From NCBI RefSeq assembly GCF_002005465.1, contig NZ_CP014691.1, positions 682,001 through 746,000 on the forward strand: a DNA stretch of 64,000 nucleotides, written 5' to 3'. The position numbers were made by a program, and so were the translations under genes. This DNA comes from Neoasaia chiangmaiensis (GTDB lineage Bacteria; Pseudomonadota; Alphaproteobacteria; Acetobacterales; Acetobacteraceae). How positions within the stretch are numbered: the stretch's first letter is position 1; each line of letters opens with the position of its first letter. The notes under the pieces were generated by a model that had not been told where the DNA came from, searched no databases, and saw nothing but the letters and a program-made list of their open reading frames with translations. Positions 1 through 9,905 of the stretch are shown here, in pieces.

Positions 1-9
1 TCGAAAACG

Positions 10-1416
10 ATGACGCACGCTACCGATCCCGCTCTCTACAACGACGATCTTGCGCCGATCCCCGTCGAGAAGCGGGACTGGACCTGGATCAACATGGCGA
101 CGGTGTGGATGGGCATGGTCCATAACATCGTGGTCTATGAGGGCGCCGCCGGCCTCATGGCGCTGGGCTTTTCCGCCTGGGAGTGCATGGAAGTCGTTGC
201 CGTCTCCTATATGGTCCTGTTCGTGGCCATGTGGTTCAATGCCCGCGCGGGAACGCGATACGGCATACCGTTCTGCGTCCTGATCCGCTCGGCCTTCGGT
301 CCTTTCGGCGCTCAACTTCCTGTCGTATTGCGCGGATTTTGCGCGATTTTCTGGTTCTCGGTTCAGGCATTTGCCGCCACGCAGGCCATCGACGCCATTG
401 TCGGAACCGTCTGGCCCTGGTGGAACACGCTCGCCATGCCCTTGCTCGGCATGTCGCTTCACCGCTGGGGCGCTCTATGCCTGGTGTGGGCGTTGCACGT
501 CTGGGTGATGAACCATGGCGTCACGCGCATTCGCAACTTCGAGCTGGTCGCAGGTCCCCTCGTCATCGTCATCGGTGCCATGGCAACCGGGTGGGCCCTG
601 CATGTCGGCCATGGTCTGGGGCCACTTTTCGCCGTGCCATCGCGCTTGCACGGTTCAGCTTTTACGCTGGCTTTCGCCGAGGGTGTCACAGGTATGATCG
701 GCATGTGGGCAACCTTCGCCGTCAACATCCCGGACCTGTCACGTTTCGTCCGCTCACAGCGCGATCAGGTTCTGGGTCAGGCGATCGGCCTGCCCGTGAC
801 CGCGTTGGTCTTCACGCCGATGGCGATCATCACAACATCCGCCACGGTATTGCTGTTCGGTCGACCGATCTGGAATCCCGTCGAGTTGTTGCTGGCCTTA
901 AATCACCCGGTAGTCACGGTCCTGGGTGGTGCTGTCATCGTTCTGGCCACGCTGTCGGTCAACGTCGTCGCCAACATCATGCCGGCCTGTTACGACCTCA
1001 TCAATCTCGCGCCGCAAACGCTGAACTTCCGTCGCGCCGGGTTTCTCGTACTCGTTCTGGGATTGCTCTTCATGCCCTGGCTTTGGTTCAGCGAGGCCGA
1101 GAGCATCTATCGCGTGCTGGACATCATCAGCGGCCTGCTCGGTCCCGTCACGGGCATCATGCTCGCGGACTATTTCGTGCTCAGACGCCAAAATCTCGTC
1201 GTCGCCGACCTCTATCGCCGTGACGGGCGTTATGCCGGGCGTCACGGCTGGCACCTCCCGGCGCCAGTCGCATTTGTCGTCGGCGGCGTATGCGCCAACA
1301 TCGGAATCATCATTCCGGCCCTGGCATCCGTCGGCAGCGTTTCATGGTTCGTCGGACTTGGCGTCGCGGCCGCGCTTTACCTTGCGCTCGCCGGGAGGAA
1401 AGCGCGGCATGCGTGA
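10..1416 (+). CDS. NCS1 family nucleobase/allantoin permease
   Basis: Predicted inner-membrane secondary transporter of the nucleobase:cation symporter-1 family, which imports purines, pyrimidines, hydantoins, allantoin or thiamine. The 468-residue product has about 12 hydrophobic segments. It opens with the typical NCS1 stretch NDDLAPIPVEKRDW (residues 11-24), followed by the first membrane helix motif TVWMGMVHN. The length is normal for the family. The substrate cannot be read from the sequence, and no catabolic genes lie beside it in the visible window. The start is an ATG ten bases into the window, so its ribosome site is mostly cut off and an upstream start is possible. Its 3' end overlaps the convergent cdh gene by 40 bases. 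Confidence 0.85.
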   Translation: MTHATDPALYNDDLAPIPVEKRDWTWINMATVWMGMVHNIVVYEGAAGLMALGFSAWECMEVVAVSYMVLFVAMWFNARAGTRYGIPFCVLIRSAFGPFGAQLPVVLRGFCAIFWFSVQAFAATQAIDAIVGTVWPWWNTLAMPLLGMSLHRWGALCLVWALHVWVMNHGVTRIRNFELVAGPLVIVIGAMATGWALHVGHGLGPLFAVPSRLHGSAFTLAFAEGVTGMIGMWATFAVNIPDLSRFVRSQRDQVLGQAIGLPVTALVFTPMAIITTSATVLLFGRPIWNPVELLLALNHPVVTVLGGAVIVLATLSVNVVANIMPACYDLINLAPQTLNFRRAGFLVLVLGLLFMPWLWFSEAESIYRVLDIISGLLGPVTGIMLADYFVLRRQNLVVADLYRRDGRYAGRHGWHLPAPVAFVVGGVCANIGIIIPALASVGSVSWFVGLGVAAALYLALAGRKARHA

Positions 1417-2120
1417 TCCTGCAGAACCTCACCCGAAGCGCGATCCAGTCCATGTGCCGCATCATCCAGCAAGATGAAGCTTCCATGCGTCGGTATGACA
1501 ACCAACGTATGGGCGCGCATTTCGGTCTGGGGTGACGACAGGCTATCCGCCAGAACCCTGAACGGTGAACGATCCAGATCCGGCAGGCGAATGGCGCGAT
1601 AATGATGACCTTCGACCGCCTGTGGCAGGTCCGACCACATGGGCCCGATCAGCCCGTCCTGTGCATCCAGACTGCGCCGTGTCTCCGCCGTCATACAATC
1701 AATATGAATATGCAGTTGGTCTTGCGACCGACCGGGCTTTGAGTTGATGGCGAGCGACAGCGCATCGGTAGGAAGCGTGACGCCGTAGGCCTTCGAAACG
1801 CGATCTCGCTCCAGCCATGCCAACGCGAAATAATTCGGCGTCCCAGGCTGCAACAGGGCCGGGCTTTCGATGCCGCTCATCCTGACTGTCGGCATCAGCA
1901 GATACTGGCCCTTGCCTTCAAGACTATGAAGCAGGGCATAGCCGGCTTTGGCGTCATACACAGCGCATGGACGACCGCCGATCGCACAACGCTCGTGAAC
2001 GATTTTCCACAGCGCATCCGGGTCACGTTCATGGACAGCGGCACAACCGGCCACGACCAGCCCCACCAACACCGCAAGGCCGGTCAGTCGGCTATTTCTC
2101 GACAAAGATATTTTCGACAC
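1377..2120 (-). CDS. cdh: CDP-diacylglycerol pyrophosphatase (Cdh), lipoprotein
   Basis: Predicted to hydrolyse CDP-diacylglycerol to CMP and phosphatidate at the inner membrane. The 247-residue product is close to the length of E. coli Cdh (about 250). A hydrophobic signal ends in a lipobox-like VVAGC, with the putative lipidated Cys at residue 26. The HIT-superfamily-like motif HIHIDC lies at residues 137-142. The start appears to be GTG, three bases after the ppx stop, with only a weak GAAAG-like ribosome site, so translation may depend on coupling to ppx. It is the last gene of the leftward hda-ppk-ppx-cdh run. The family call is firm. A physiological link to polyphosphate genes is inference from order only. 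Confidence 0.8.
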   Translation of the reverse strand: MSKISLSRNSRLTGLAVLVGLVVAGCAAVHERDPDALWKIVHERCAIGGRPCAVYDAKAGYALLHSLEGKGQYLLMPTVRMSGIESPALLQPGTPNYFALAWLERDRVSKAYGVTLPTDALSLAINSKPGRSQDQLHIHIDCMTAETRRSLDAQDGLIGPMWSDLPQAVEGHHYRAIRLPDLDRSPFRVLADSLSSPQTEMRAHTLVVIPTHGSFILLDDAAHGLDRASGEVLQDHACRAFLPASAR

Positions 2121-2123
2121 AAA

Positions 2124-3629
2124 TCAACTTTCACGCATGATCGTCGGCACGCCCATCGCCTGCCCCAACCGCTCCAGTCGGCGACGGACGCTCCCGCCCA
2201 CGATGCGCCGGTCTTCCGGCGTCAACGACAGCAGCAGGGCGCCGTCCTCCAACGCCAGCGATGTTCCGTGCAACAGCGCGGATGTACCACCGCAAAGCGT
2301 ATAGGCCAGACGCAACGCAAGACCGAGCTGAACGGCCGCCGCAAGCAGTACCCGATCCAGCAGGAAACGGGACGGCTCCAGCAACGCATCCGAAGTATCG
2401 GTTTCGTAACGGATAGCCAGCGTCATGGCAACGAAGGCCCGCGCCGTATGGTCGAAGCCCACGCCGTGCATGCGCAGGACACGAAGGTAAGTCTGGGCGC
2501 CGCGATATTCCGGATGGTCGTAGGATCCGATATCGGACATCGCACAACTCAACGACCGAAGGCGACGCAGACGGTCGCTCTCACAGGAGAATAGCGGCGC
2601 AGTCCACGCAATCAGGTCGGCAGGCAACTGCGCGCTGCGGCTTAGTCGCCCCGCCATTTCGGCGGCCAAAGCCTCACAAGGCTCCAGATCCGCCACTGAT
2701 GAGGCGACCTTGCGCATGTACCAGCCTTCCCGCAGACCATCGACACTGAAAACGACTTCCGATGGCTGCGCGACAAGCATCAACTGCTCCAGCACGGTCG
2801 CCGCAAATGGCACGTCATCCAGACGCTTCTTCGGAACGCCAGGTAGTTTCTCAAGCGTTTTCTTTCCGCTTTTAAGAAGCCACGCCACCATTTCCCGTGC
2901 CTGCGGCGCCGTCATCGTAAAGAGATGCACGATATTGAGTGGATACTGCGTCCGCGCGATCTGCAGTCGCGCAAGCGCCCGAAATGCACCGCCGACGAGA
3001 TAGAGAGGCTTCCCCCGAATACCTTCCAGCCACGCGACCGCGGTCAAATCCTGGCGCGCAAGATCGCGTGCCCTCCCAATGCTGGCATCGGCACGATCGG
3101 AGAGGCGAATGACACCCAGTGGCGTGGTGCAGGCGTCCTGATGGCGGCCTTCTGCAATGCGAATCAGTTCCAGTGATCCACCACCGATATCGGCGACAAG
3201 ACCGTCGGCCATCGGCATACCGCACAGGACGCCAGTCGCCGAGTAATCCGCTTCTTCCTCGCCGGAAATCACCCGTATGGGCACATCCGGCATACGCTCC
3301 TGCACGGCACGCACGAAATCCGGACCATTAGTGGCATCGCGCACCGCCGCCGTGGCGATCACCTCGAAAGGATCGGCATTCATTGATCGGGCGATCGCAT
3401 GGAAGCGGCTCATGACATCCATCGCCAGCGCCACACCCTCCTCGTTCAGCTTGCCCGTCGCCTCAAGGCCGCGCCCCAGTCTCAGCGTGGCTTTTTCGTT
3501 GAAAATCGGAACAGGGTTGCGCGTGATCCCCTCGAACACCACCAGCCGAACCGAATTGGAGCCGAGATCGACAATCGCGGCCCGCTGATGGTCGGTCGGA
3601 TGGCTCGCGGCGTTTTCGGCAGCATTCAT
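2124..3629 (-). CDS. ppx: Ppx/GppA family exopolyphosphatase
   Basis: Predicted to release phosphate from polyphosphate chain ends, or to hydrolyse pppGpp, as members of the Ppx/GppA family do. The N-terminal sugar-kinase/actin-fold signature IVDLGSNSVRLVVFE is present near residues 19-33. The second phosphate loop, VADIGGGSLELI, lies near residue 145. A C-terminal helical HD-like region follows. I place the start at the ATG at 3629, about 501 residues, because a GGAGG lies 13 bases upstream. A TTG at 3641 would sit only one or two bases from that site. The gene follows ppk, whose stop overlaps this region, so the two are almost certainly co-transcribed and translationally coupled. Confidence 0.9.
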   Translation of the reverse strand: MNAAENAASHPTDHQRAAIVDLGSNSVRLVVFEGITRNPVPIFNEKATLRLGRGLEATGKLNEEGVALAMDVMSRFHAIARSMNADPFEVIATAAVRDATNGPDFVRAVQERMPDVPIRVISGEEEADYSATGVLCGMPMADGLVADIGGGSLELIRIAEGRHQDACTTPLGVIRLSDRADASIGRARDLARQDLTAVAWLEGIRGKPLYLVGGAFRALARLQIARTQYPLNIVHLFTMTAPQAREMVAWLLKSGKKTLEKLPGVPKKRLDDVPFAATVLEQLMLVAQPSEVVFSVDGLREGWYMRKVASSVADLEPCEALAAEMAGRLSRSAQLPADLIAWTAPLFSCESDRLRRLRSLSCAMSDIGSYDHPEYRGAQTYLRVLRMHGVGFDHTARAFVAMTLAIRYETDTSDALLEPSRFLLDRVLLAAAVQLGLALRLAYTLCGGTSALLHGTSLALEDGALLLSLTPEDRRIVGGSVRRRLERLGQAMGVPTIMRES

Positions 3630-3637
3630 GTCCGTTA

Positions 3638-5968
3638 TCAATCCTCCAAAATCCGATCCTGACGCACCCGCCGTGTCATCGCGGGTGGAAGATTCTGCTT
3701 CTCGCGTGCCGCTGACCCCCTGCCGGACAGGGACGGGTTATGCATGAAATAGTCGTGCGCCGAAAATGGTTGGGCACCAGGATGCACGCGCCGCCAGTGC
3801 CCATCGGCCGCCAAAAGCCAGGACTGAAGATTATCCTTGAGGTCCATGGTCATGATCTGCCCGAGGATCTGCGCATGAACCGTCGGGTTGACGATCGGGA
3901 CCATGGCCTCCACCCGCCAATCCAGATTGCGCACCATCCAGTCGGCGGAAGATATATAGAGCTTGGCGTTGCGCGAGGGCATGCGGTGGCCGTTGCCGAA
4001 TGCGAAGATACGCGCATGTTCGAGAAAACGCCCCACGATGGAACGCACTTCGATATTCTCGGACAACCCCGGCACACCCGGACGAAGGCAACATATACCA
4101 CGCACGATGGCCGCGATCTTCACGCCTGCATTGGATGCGGCATACAGCGCATCGATCAGTTCCGGGTCGACTAGACTGTTCATCTTCAGCCAGATCCGCG
4201 CCGGCCTGCCTGCCTGGGCATGCGCGATCTCATCAGCAATCAACCGCAGGAGCGTCTTGCGCAACGTGATCGGCGCAAAGGCGATCGCCTCCATCTCCGC
4301 CGGAGCAGCATACCCCGTCATGTAATTGAACAGGCGTGCGGAATCCGCCGTCAGTCGCGCATCGCACGTGAAGAACGACAGATCGGTATAGATACGGGCC
4401 GTAATGGGGTGATAATTGCCCGTGCCGAAATGCGCATACGATCGCAGAACGCCCCCTTCACGACGCACGACAAGGCTCAGCTTTGCATGCGTCTTGAGGT
4501 TGACGAACCCGAAGACCACCTGCACGCCCGCAGCCTCCAGAGCCCGTGAAAGGCGGATGTTGGCCTCCTCGTCGAACCGCGCGCGAAGTTCGATCATCGC
4601 TGTCACGGATTTGCCCGATTCCGCCGCCTCGATCAGGGCCCGCACGATCGGGCTGTCGCGCGAAGTCCGGTAAAGCGTCTGCTTGATCGCCACGACATTC
4701 GGATCGAGCGCTGCCTGCTTGAGGAACTGCACGACCACATCGAAGCTCTCGAAGGGATGGTGCACGACGATGTCTTTCGCGCGGATCGCCGCGAAGCAAT
4801 CACCATCGAAGTCGAGAATGCGTTCGGGGAAACGCGGGGTATAGGGTGGAAAAACCAGATCGGGCCGGTCGTCCACGATCATCTGTTTCAGGTCGACGAC
4901 CGCGACCATATCGGTCTGAACGAAGATGTCCTCTTCCGAGACATCCAGCTCCTCGCCGAATTCACGGCCAAGGGCGAGCGGCAATTTCGCATCGATCGCA
5001 AGGTGAACACCCACTCCCCGTCGTCGCTGTTTGAGCGCCGTCTCATAGGAGCGCACCAGATCCTCCGCCTCGTCCTCGAACTCGACATCCGAATCACGGA
5101 TAACGCGGATCACGCCCCCTTCGGCGATTTCCATTCCCGGAAACAATCGCCCGATGAACAGCCGGATGACATCTTCCAGCAGCACGAAACGCGAAACGGA
5201 ACGCGTATCGGCCTTGCTGCGCGGACCGGTCGGCAAGCGGATGAACCGATTGAGCTGCGACGGCAGAAGGATCAGCGCATCCATCGTGAATGTGGCACTG
5301 CCGGGCTTGCGCAGCCGCAATGCCAGCGCGAGCCCCAGATTGGGAATGAACGGCATCGGATGGGAAGGATCGACGGCCAGCGGCGTGAGAACGGGGAAAA
5401 TGCGCTCCTCAAAGATCGCGGCGAGTTCGGCACGCTCCCTGTCGGACATTTTTTCGGGCGCGATCAGCCGTATGCCGGCCTCGGAAAGTTCAGCCCGCAA
5501 ATGGCGCCATATACGCTGCTGCTCCTGGAGCAGGCGCGCCAGTTTCTTGCGCACCAACGCCAACTGCTGCGTCGGCGTCAGTCCATCCGGCGACGTTGTG
5601 ACCAGCCCCTCGCGCACCTGTCCGACAAGCCCCGCCACCCGGACGGAATAGAATTCATCCAGATTGCTGGCGCTGATAGACAGGAAGCGAACACGCTCGA
5701 GCAGCGGATTACGCGCATTTTCGGCCTCCTCGATCACGCGCTGATTGAAATCGAGCCAGGAATTCTCGCGATTCAGGAAGCGGGATGGATGCGTCAGCAT
5801 GTCGCCCTCGGGCAATTCGAAGACCGGAACACTGCGGCGCTTGCGCCGTGTCGATGTTCTGCGTCCCGACGTCGATGTATCCTTCACAGCATTGTTCGGG
5901 GTGGTTGAAGACGCATTATTGTCCATCGTCACGTTAGCTTGCCCTGTCGAAAAACCTGCTGCGACCAT
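3638..5968 (-). CDS. ppk1: Polyphosphate kinase 1
   Basis: Reversibly polymerises the gamma-phosphate of ATP into inorganic polyphosphate. The 776-residue protein carries the PPK1 N-terminal motif [13 protein letters not shown], the middle domain and the C-terminal phospholipase-D-like domains. The segment [18 protein letters not shown] matches the region that holds the autophosphorylated catalytic His. The ATG at 5968 has a strong GGAGG seven bases upstream. A TTG at 5992 that overlaps the hda stop lacks this spacing. The first 50 residues are low-complexity, rich in Ser, Thr and Arg, and look like a variable extension. It lies between hda and ppx, an order seen in alphaproteobacteria. Confidence 0.95.
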   Translation of the reverse strand: MVAAGFSTGQANVTMDNNASSTTPNNAVKDTSTSGRRTSTRRKRRSVPVFELPEGDMLTHPSRFLNRENSWLDFNQRVIEEAENARNPLLERVRFLSISASNLDEFYSVRVAGLVGQVREGLVTTSPDGLTPTQQLALVRKKLARLLQEQQRIWRHLRAELSEAGIRLIAPEKMSDRERAELAAIFEERIFPVLTPLAVDPSHPMPFIPNLGLALALRLRKPGSATFTMDALILLPSQLNRFIRLPTGPRSKADTRSVSRFVLLEDVIRLFIGRLFPGMEIAEGGVIRVIRDSDVEFEDEAEDLVRSYETALKQRRRGVGVHLAIDAKLPLALGREFGEELDVSEEDIFVQTDMVAVVDLKQMIVDDRPDLVFPPYTPRFPERILDFDGDCFAAIRAKDIVVHHPFESFDVVVQFLKQAALDPNVVAIKQTLYRTSRDSPIVRALIEAAESGKSVTAMIELRARFDEEANIRLSRALEAAGVQVVFGFVNLKTHAKLSLVVRREGGVLRSYAHFGTGNYHPITARIYTDLSFFTCDARLTADSARLFNYMTGYAAPAEMEAIAFAPITLRKTLLRLIADEIAHAQAGRPARIWLKMNSLVDPELIDALYAASNAGVKIAAIVRGICCLRPGVPGLSENIEVRSIVGRFLEHARIFAFGNGHRMPSRNAKLYISSADWMVRNLDWRVEAMVPIVNPTVHAQILGQIMTMDLKDNLQSWLLAADGHWRRVHPGAQPFSAHDYFMHNPSLSGRGSAAREKQNLPPAMTRRVRQDRILED

Positions 5969-5988
5969 CCGTTGGCCTCCGGAACCTG

Positions 5989-6759
5989 TCAAACGACCGG
6001 ACCCGTTGCCGCCTCATCTATCATGAAATCGTCATCATCATCGTATGCCGAACCATCAGGGGCCAGCAGATCGGCCAGCACAAGCTGGGCAAATGCGCGC
6101 GTGACCGGACGGCCATGCGTCAGGGCCGCCTCGTCCAGTCGCTGCACGGCCTGAAGGATCGCGCTGCCCGTGCGCGGCAGATGCTGCCAGAGCCAATCGA
6201 CGACGGGCTGGGGCACCACCAGTTGCCGCTCTGCCAGAAGCCGCAGCAGCAGTGTTGCCCGAAGCCGGTCATCCGGACGCGCGATCGCGACGGCCGCGAT
6301 GGCGCGCAGACGGCTGGCGAGGTCGGGCAAGGCGACATCCAGTCGCGCGGGCGGCACGCGCGCTGCCAGCAAAAGACGCACCCTTTTCTCGCGGGCGCGA
6401 TTCAGCAGATGCAGAAGCGCACGCTCATCCCTACAGGATTCGAGGCTGTCGATCGCCAGAGCCGCGCAGGCAGGATCGTCCCGCAACAGCGTTTCCGAAT
6501 CGAGATGCCGTGCGTCCACAACAGGCGCGGCCATCCGGTCGGCCCAAACATGCAGCAGATGCGTCTTGCCGCTCCCCTCCGGTCCCCAGAGCCAGAGCCG
6601 TCGATCGGGCCAGTTCATCTGGGCGAGCCAGGTCCGGGCCGCCGCGTTGGAGACCGCGGGCACGAATCGCGCTGCCGTCAGGTCCTGTGGCGGACGCAGG
6701 GCAAGGGTCAGTTGACGGCGCGCGGACGATGCAGCATCGCCACGTTCATCCCCCACCAT
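5989..6759 (-). CDS. hda: DnaA-related Hda/HdaA regulatory ATPase
   Basis: Homologue of the AAA+ domain of DnaA. Hda proteins act with the sliding clamp to stimulate ATP hydrolysis by DnaA and so limit re-initiation of replication. A Walker [10 protein letters not shown] lies at about residues 59-67, a Walker B-like ALAIDSLE follows, and the arginine-rich sensor regions are present. The short sequence QLTLALRP near residues 16-23 looks like a clamp-binding motif. The start is the ATG at 6759 because GGGGGAGGA lies seven bases upstream. Longer reading frames would run into the purM promoter. The protein ends in an acidic Asp-rich tail. It is the first gene of the leftward polyphosphate operon and is divergent from purM. 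Confidence 0.85.
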   Translation of the reverse strand: MVGDERGDAASSARRQLTLALRPPQDLTAARFVPAVSNAAARTWLAQMNWPDRRLWLWGPEGSGKTHLLHVWADRMAAPVVDARHLDSETLLRDDPACAALAIDSLESCRDERALLHLLNRAREKRVRLLLAARVPPARLDVALPDLASRLRAIAAVAIARPDDRLRATLLLRLLAERQLVVPQPVVDWLWQHLPRTGSAILQAVQRLDEAALTHGRPVTRAFAQLVLADLLAPDGSAYDDDDDFMIDEAATGPVV

Positions 6760-6853
6760 TCGATCCTCCCCCTTCCGGCGCTTTGCGGCACGAAACGCTT
6801 CCTCTAGAAGATTGCCGATACACGACCATCGACCGTCTAGCGAGAGCATCATC

Positions 6854-7921
6854 ATGACCCTACCCGATTCTCCCTCCACGAACGGCGCAAGCTATCGAGC
6901 GGCAGGAGTCGATATCGAGGCAGGGGACGCGCTGGTCGAGGCCATCAAGCCCGCCGCGAAAGCAACCGACCGCCCCGGCACGATGGGTGGGCTTGGCGGG
7001 TTCGGCGCCTTGTTCGACCTGAAGGCCGCGGGCTTCACCGATCCCGTTCTCGTCAGCTGCACCGACGGCGTCGGCACGAAGCTGATGGTCGCCATCGAAA
7101 GCGGACAGCACGATACCGTCGGCATCGACCTCGTGGCGATGTGCGTGAACGACCTTGTCGTGCAGGGTGCGCAGCCGCTTTTCTTCCTCGACTATCTCGC
7201 CACCGGCAAGCTGGCGGTCGAAGACGCGGCGCGCGTGGTGCGCGGCATCGCACAGGCCTGCAAGGAAACCGATTGCGCCCTCGTCGGCGGAGAAACGGCG
7301 GAAATGCCGGGCATGTATGCGCCGGGCCATTACGATCTCGCAGGCTTCAGCGTCGGCGCGGCGGAACGCACGGCGTTGCTGCCGTCCGGCATTGCGGCGG
7401 GCGACACGCTTATCGCGCTTCCCTCCTCCGGCGTGCATTCCAATGGCTATTCCCTGGTGCGCGAGATCGTGCGCCGCAGCGGACTGGCCTGGGATGCGCC
7501 CGCACCGTTTGCCCCCGGTGAGACGCTGGCGCAGGCACTGCTCAAGCCAACGGCTCTTTATGTGCGCAGTGTCATGGCATTGCATCGTGCAGGGCTGCTG
7601 CATGGCTGCGCCCATATCACGGGCGGCGGCCTCCCCGGCAATCTCCCGCGCGTTCTCCCCGAAGGACTTGGCGTGCGGATCGACGGCAGCAGCTGGCCCG
7701 TCCCGCCGGTCTTCAACTGGCTGGCCACCACCGGCGCGGTCGATCCAACGGAGATGCTGCGCGTCTTCAACTGTGGCGTCGGCATGGTCCTCGTGACACC
7801 CAGACCCGACGATGTTCTGGCGGCGCTGGCCGCGCGAGGGGAAACCGGCTACGTCATCGGTCACGTCGTCTCGGGCGGCCAGACCTACGAATTAAGCAAC
7901 ACGCCCGATTTTGCCGCATGA
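6854..7921 (+). CDS. purM: Phosphoribosylformylglycinamidine cyclo-ligase (AIR synthetase)
   Basis: Catalyses the ATP-dependent closure of FGAM to AIR, the fifth step of purine synthesis, in the cytosol. The 355-residue product has the family signatures [16 protein letters not shown] at the N-terminus, CTDGVGTKL, and the nucleotide-binding [11 protein letters not shown]. Its length is typical. I chose the ATG at 6854 because the protein then begins just before the conserved SYRAAGVD region. An upstream in-frame start at 6812 adds residues unlike the family. The ribosome site is weak. The gene overlaps purN by ATGA, so the two are translationally coupled, and it is divergent from hda with about 94 bases between starts. 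Confidence 0.96.
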   Translation: MTLPDSPSTNGASYRAAGVDIEAGDALVEAIKPAAKATDRPGTMGGLGGFGALFDLKAAGFTDPVLVSCTDGVGTKLMVAIESGQHDTVGIDLVAMCVNDLVVQGAQPLFFLDYLATGKLAVEDAARVVRGIAQACKETDCALVGGETAEMPGMYAPGHYDLAGFSVGAAERTALLPSGIAAGDTLIALPSSGVHSNGYSLVREIVRRSGLAWDAPAPFAPGETLAQALLKPTALYVRSVMALHRAGLLHGCAHITGGGLPGNLPRVLPEGLGVRIDGSSWPVPPVFNWLATTGAVDPTEMLRVFNCGVGMVLVTPRPDDVLAALAARGETGYVIGHVVSGGQTYELSNTPDFAA

Positions 7922-8508
7922 CGAAACATCCCATCGCGATCCTGATCAGTGGCCGCGGGAGCAACATGCGCTCGCTGATCGATGCCTGCGCGCAGCCGGA
8001 TTACCCGGCGCGCATCGCGCTGGTGCTCAGCAATCGGCCGGATGCGCCGGGGCTGGAGACCGCGCGCGAAGCTGGCCTGAATACCGTTGCGATCGACCAC
8101 AAGCCCTTTGGCAAGGACCGGGCCGCGCATGAAAGAGCGGTTAATGCCGCGTTGCGCGACGCCGGGGTGGAGATCGTCTGCCTCGCCGGATACATGCGTG
8201 TGCTGACGCCCTATCTCGTCCACGCATGGCAGGGCCGGATGCTCAATATCCATCCCAGCCTGCTGCCGGCTTTTCCCGGACTGCATACTCATGCCGCCGC
8301 AATCGCGGCAGGTGCTTCAACACACGGATGCACGGTTCATCTGGTGACGGACGGGGTGGACGAAGGACCGATCCTCGGTCAGGCCGACGTGCCGGTCCTG
8401 AAGGACGATTCACCGGATACCCTTGCGGCGCGCGTCCTATCGCAGGAACATGTTCTCTATCCGGCAGTGCTGGCCCAGTTCTGCGAAACCCTCGACACTC
8501 ACCAGTAG
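7918..8508 (+). CDS. purN: Phosphoribosylglycinamide formyltransferase
   Basis: Transfers a formyl group from 10-formyltetrahydrofolate to GAR in purine synthesis. The 196-residue protein has the N-terminal [10 protein letters not shown] phosphate-binding motif. The catalytic region [13 protein letters not shown] carries the Asn and His, and the conserved Asp lies in TDGVDEGPI. The ATG lies inside the end of purM (4-base overlap), so the two enzymes are made from one message. The last ten bases overlap the end of the convergent DUF2142 gene. No terminator hairpin is visible between the convergent genes. Confidence 0.96.
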   Translation: MTKHPIAILISGRGSNMRSLIDACAQPDYPARIALVLSNRPDAPGLETAREAGLNTVAIDHKPFGKDRAAHERAVNAALRDAGVEIVCLAGYMRVLTPYLVHAWQGRMLNIHPSLLPAFPGLHTHAAAIAAGASTHGCTVHLVTDGVDEGPILGQADVPVLKDDSPDTLAARVLSQEHVLYPAVLAQFCETLDTHQ

Positions 8509-9905
8509 CGTGCTGATAAAGCGGTGACACTGGCGCCGATGGCCACGCCCAGCGTCACGCCGGTGAGCCCGAGGCTGGCGGCCATTCGCCATCCCGGAGC
8601 GGAAACAGGCGGTGGCCCGGCAGGCAATGCCAGAGAGGCAAAAAGCGCAAGCGGAATGAAATAGCGTCCCTGTATGCCGTCGATATGATCGTAGCCCACC
8701 ACGGTCCACGCGACATACAACGCAAGGGAAACAGCCCAGACCGACACCGCTACGACAGCCAGAATGGCTCCCGCCTGCATGACGCCTCTCAGCCTGTCTT
8801 CCCGCGCACGATGAAATAGACAATAGGCCAGGACACCCGCAAAGAGGCACTCCATCACCCTGTAGGACCAATTGGGCAAAAAGGCATCGACCCAGCCGAG
8901 CACGCCGAAAAACTGCTGGATGAAATTGCGCGCAAACAATTCGTACGTCCGGATGACGACATGACAGGTCGCGCGCGGATGACTGACGATAAAATGCACC
9001 TGTTGCCCGGCATCGACACCGGTGCCATGCAGGAAGGGCACGCCAGCGGCCCGCACGCCGACATGAAGCCATAAGGCAGCGATCAGGACGCCCGGCACAA
9101 TCGCCAGCACCACCGACCGCCATTTCGCCGTCGATCCGAGAATGGCCGGCAATATCAGAAGCGGCGCATAGGGCAGCTTCGAAGCAACAATGCAGCCGAG
9201 CATGAGGCCCACACCTGTGGAAGCCAGCGGCGAGAAACCACTCCGAAGCCGCCAGCGCCCCATAAGAGCGACGCAAAGGGCGCTGCTGACGATCAACATG
9301 CCATCCTGGGAACAGGAGGCACACAAACCCAGCGTCATGGGCATTGACAGAATAAAAGCCAATGCCAGCCGCAACGCGCCGGGCGCCAGAACAAGCGCCA
9401 GGGTGCCGATCGCCGCACAGATCAGGACATTCGCAATCCGCGCCAGATAGAACGATTCCTCAACGCTCAAATCCAGTATGCGTCCCACATCCACCCCAAC
9501 GGCCGCCGCCAGATAGAATGCAGGCGGATACAGAACCGTATTGGGAAATCCGGCTTTCATCCGTTCCGGCGTCCACGCGATCCGGTTTATTTCCCGCAAT
9601 CGCGCCAGCGAAACCTTGCGCTCCATATGAAAGGGAATGTCGTCGAAGGCATGGGCGAAACGAAAAGCCGCCGTGGGCACCTCGCCACCACTATCGTAAG
9701 GGTTCAACCTTGCGCCGACGAAATGCCCTTCCCCGACCTGAACCACGCGCAAAAAATGATTCTGCTCGTCCGGAGACTGGATCGGCGGGGTAAGGAACAC
9801 CAGAAGAAGAAGGAACGGCAACGCAACCGCACACCAGAGCGTCCCGATCTGTCGATCGGAAAACATCAACGCCGCATACGCTCCGAACGCATTCACCCGT
9901 TTCAT
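8499..9905 (-). CDS. DUF2142 polytopic membrane protein (copy 1)
   Basis: Integral membrane protein of 468 residues with about ten hydrophobic segments. The N-terminal loop TPPIQSPDEQNHFLR, the later LSMPMTLGLCASCSQDG and the C-terminal GIQGRYFIPLALF are hallmarks of the DUF2142 family. That family resembles GT-C-type glycosyltransferases and is often found near surface-polysaccharide genes. The biochemical role is not established. It overlaps the preceding paralogue by ATGA, so the two are coupled, and both are exactly the same length. The nearest glycan genes in the window are about 4 kb away, so involvement in cell-surface glycan assembly is only inference. Confidence 0.75.
   Translation of the reverse strand: MKRVNAFGAYAALMFSDRQIGTLWCAVALPFLLLLVFLTPPIQSPDEQNHFLRVVQVGEGHFVGARLNPYDSGGEVPTAAFRFAHAFDDIPFHMERKVSLARLREINRIAWTPERMKAGFPNTVLYPPAFYLAAAVGVDVGRILDLSVEESFYLARIANVLICAAIGTLALVLAPGALRLALAFILSMPMTLGLCASCSQDGMLIVSSALCVALMGRWRLRSGFSPLASTGVGLMLGCIVASKLPYAPLLILPAILGSTAKWRSVVLAIVPGVLIAALWLHVGVRAAGVPFLHGTGVDAGQQVHFIVSHPRATCHVVIRTYELFARNFIQQFFGVLGWVDAFLPNWSYRVMECLFAGVLAYCLFHRAREDRLRGVMQAGAILAVVAVSVWAVSLALYVAWTVVGYDHIDGIQGRYFIPLALFASLALPAGPPPVSAPGWRMAASLGLTGVTLGVAIGASVTALSARYW

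Noticed and set aside
4757-5908. Open frame of 383 codons opposite ppk
   Set aside because: Antisense of ppk, with Arg/Gln-rich low-quality translation and no ribosome site.
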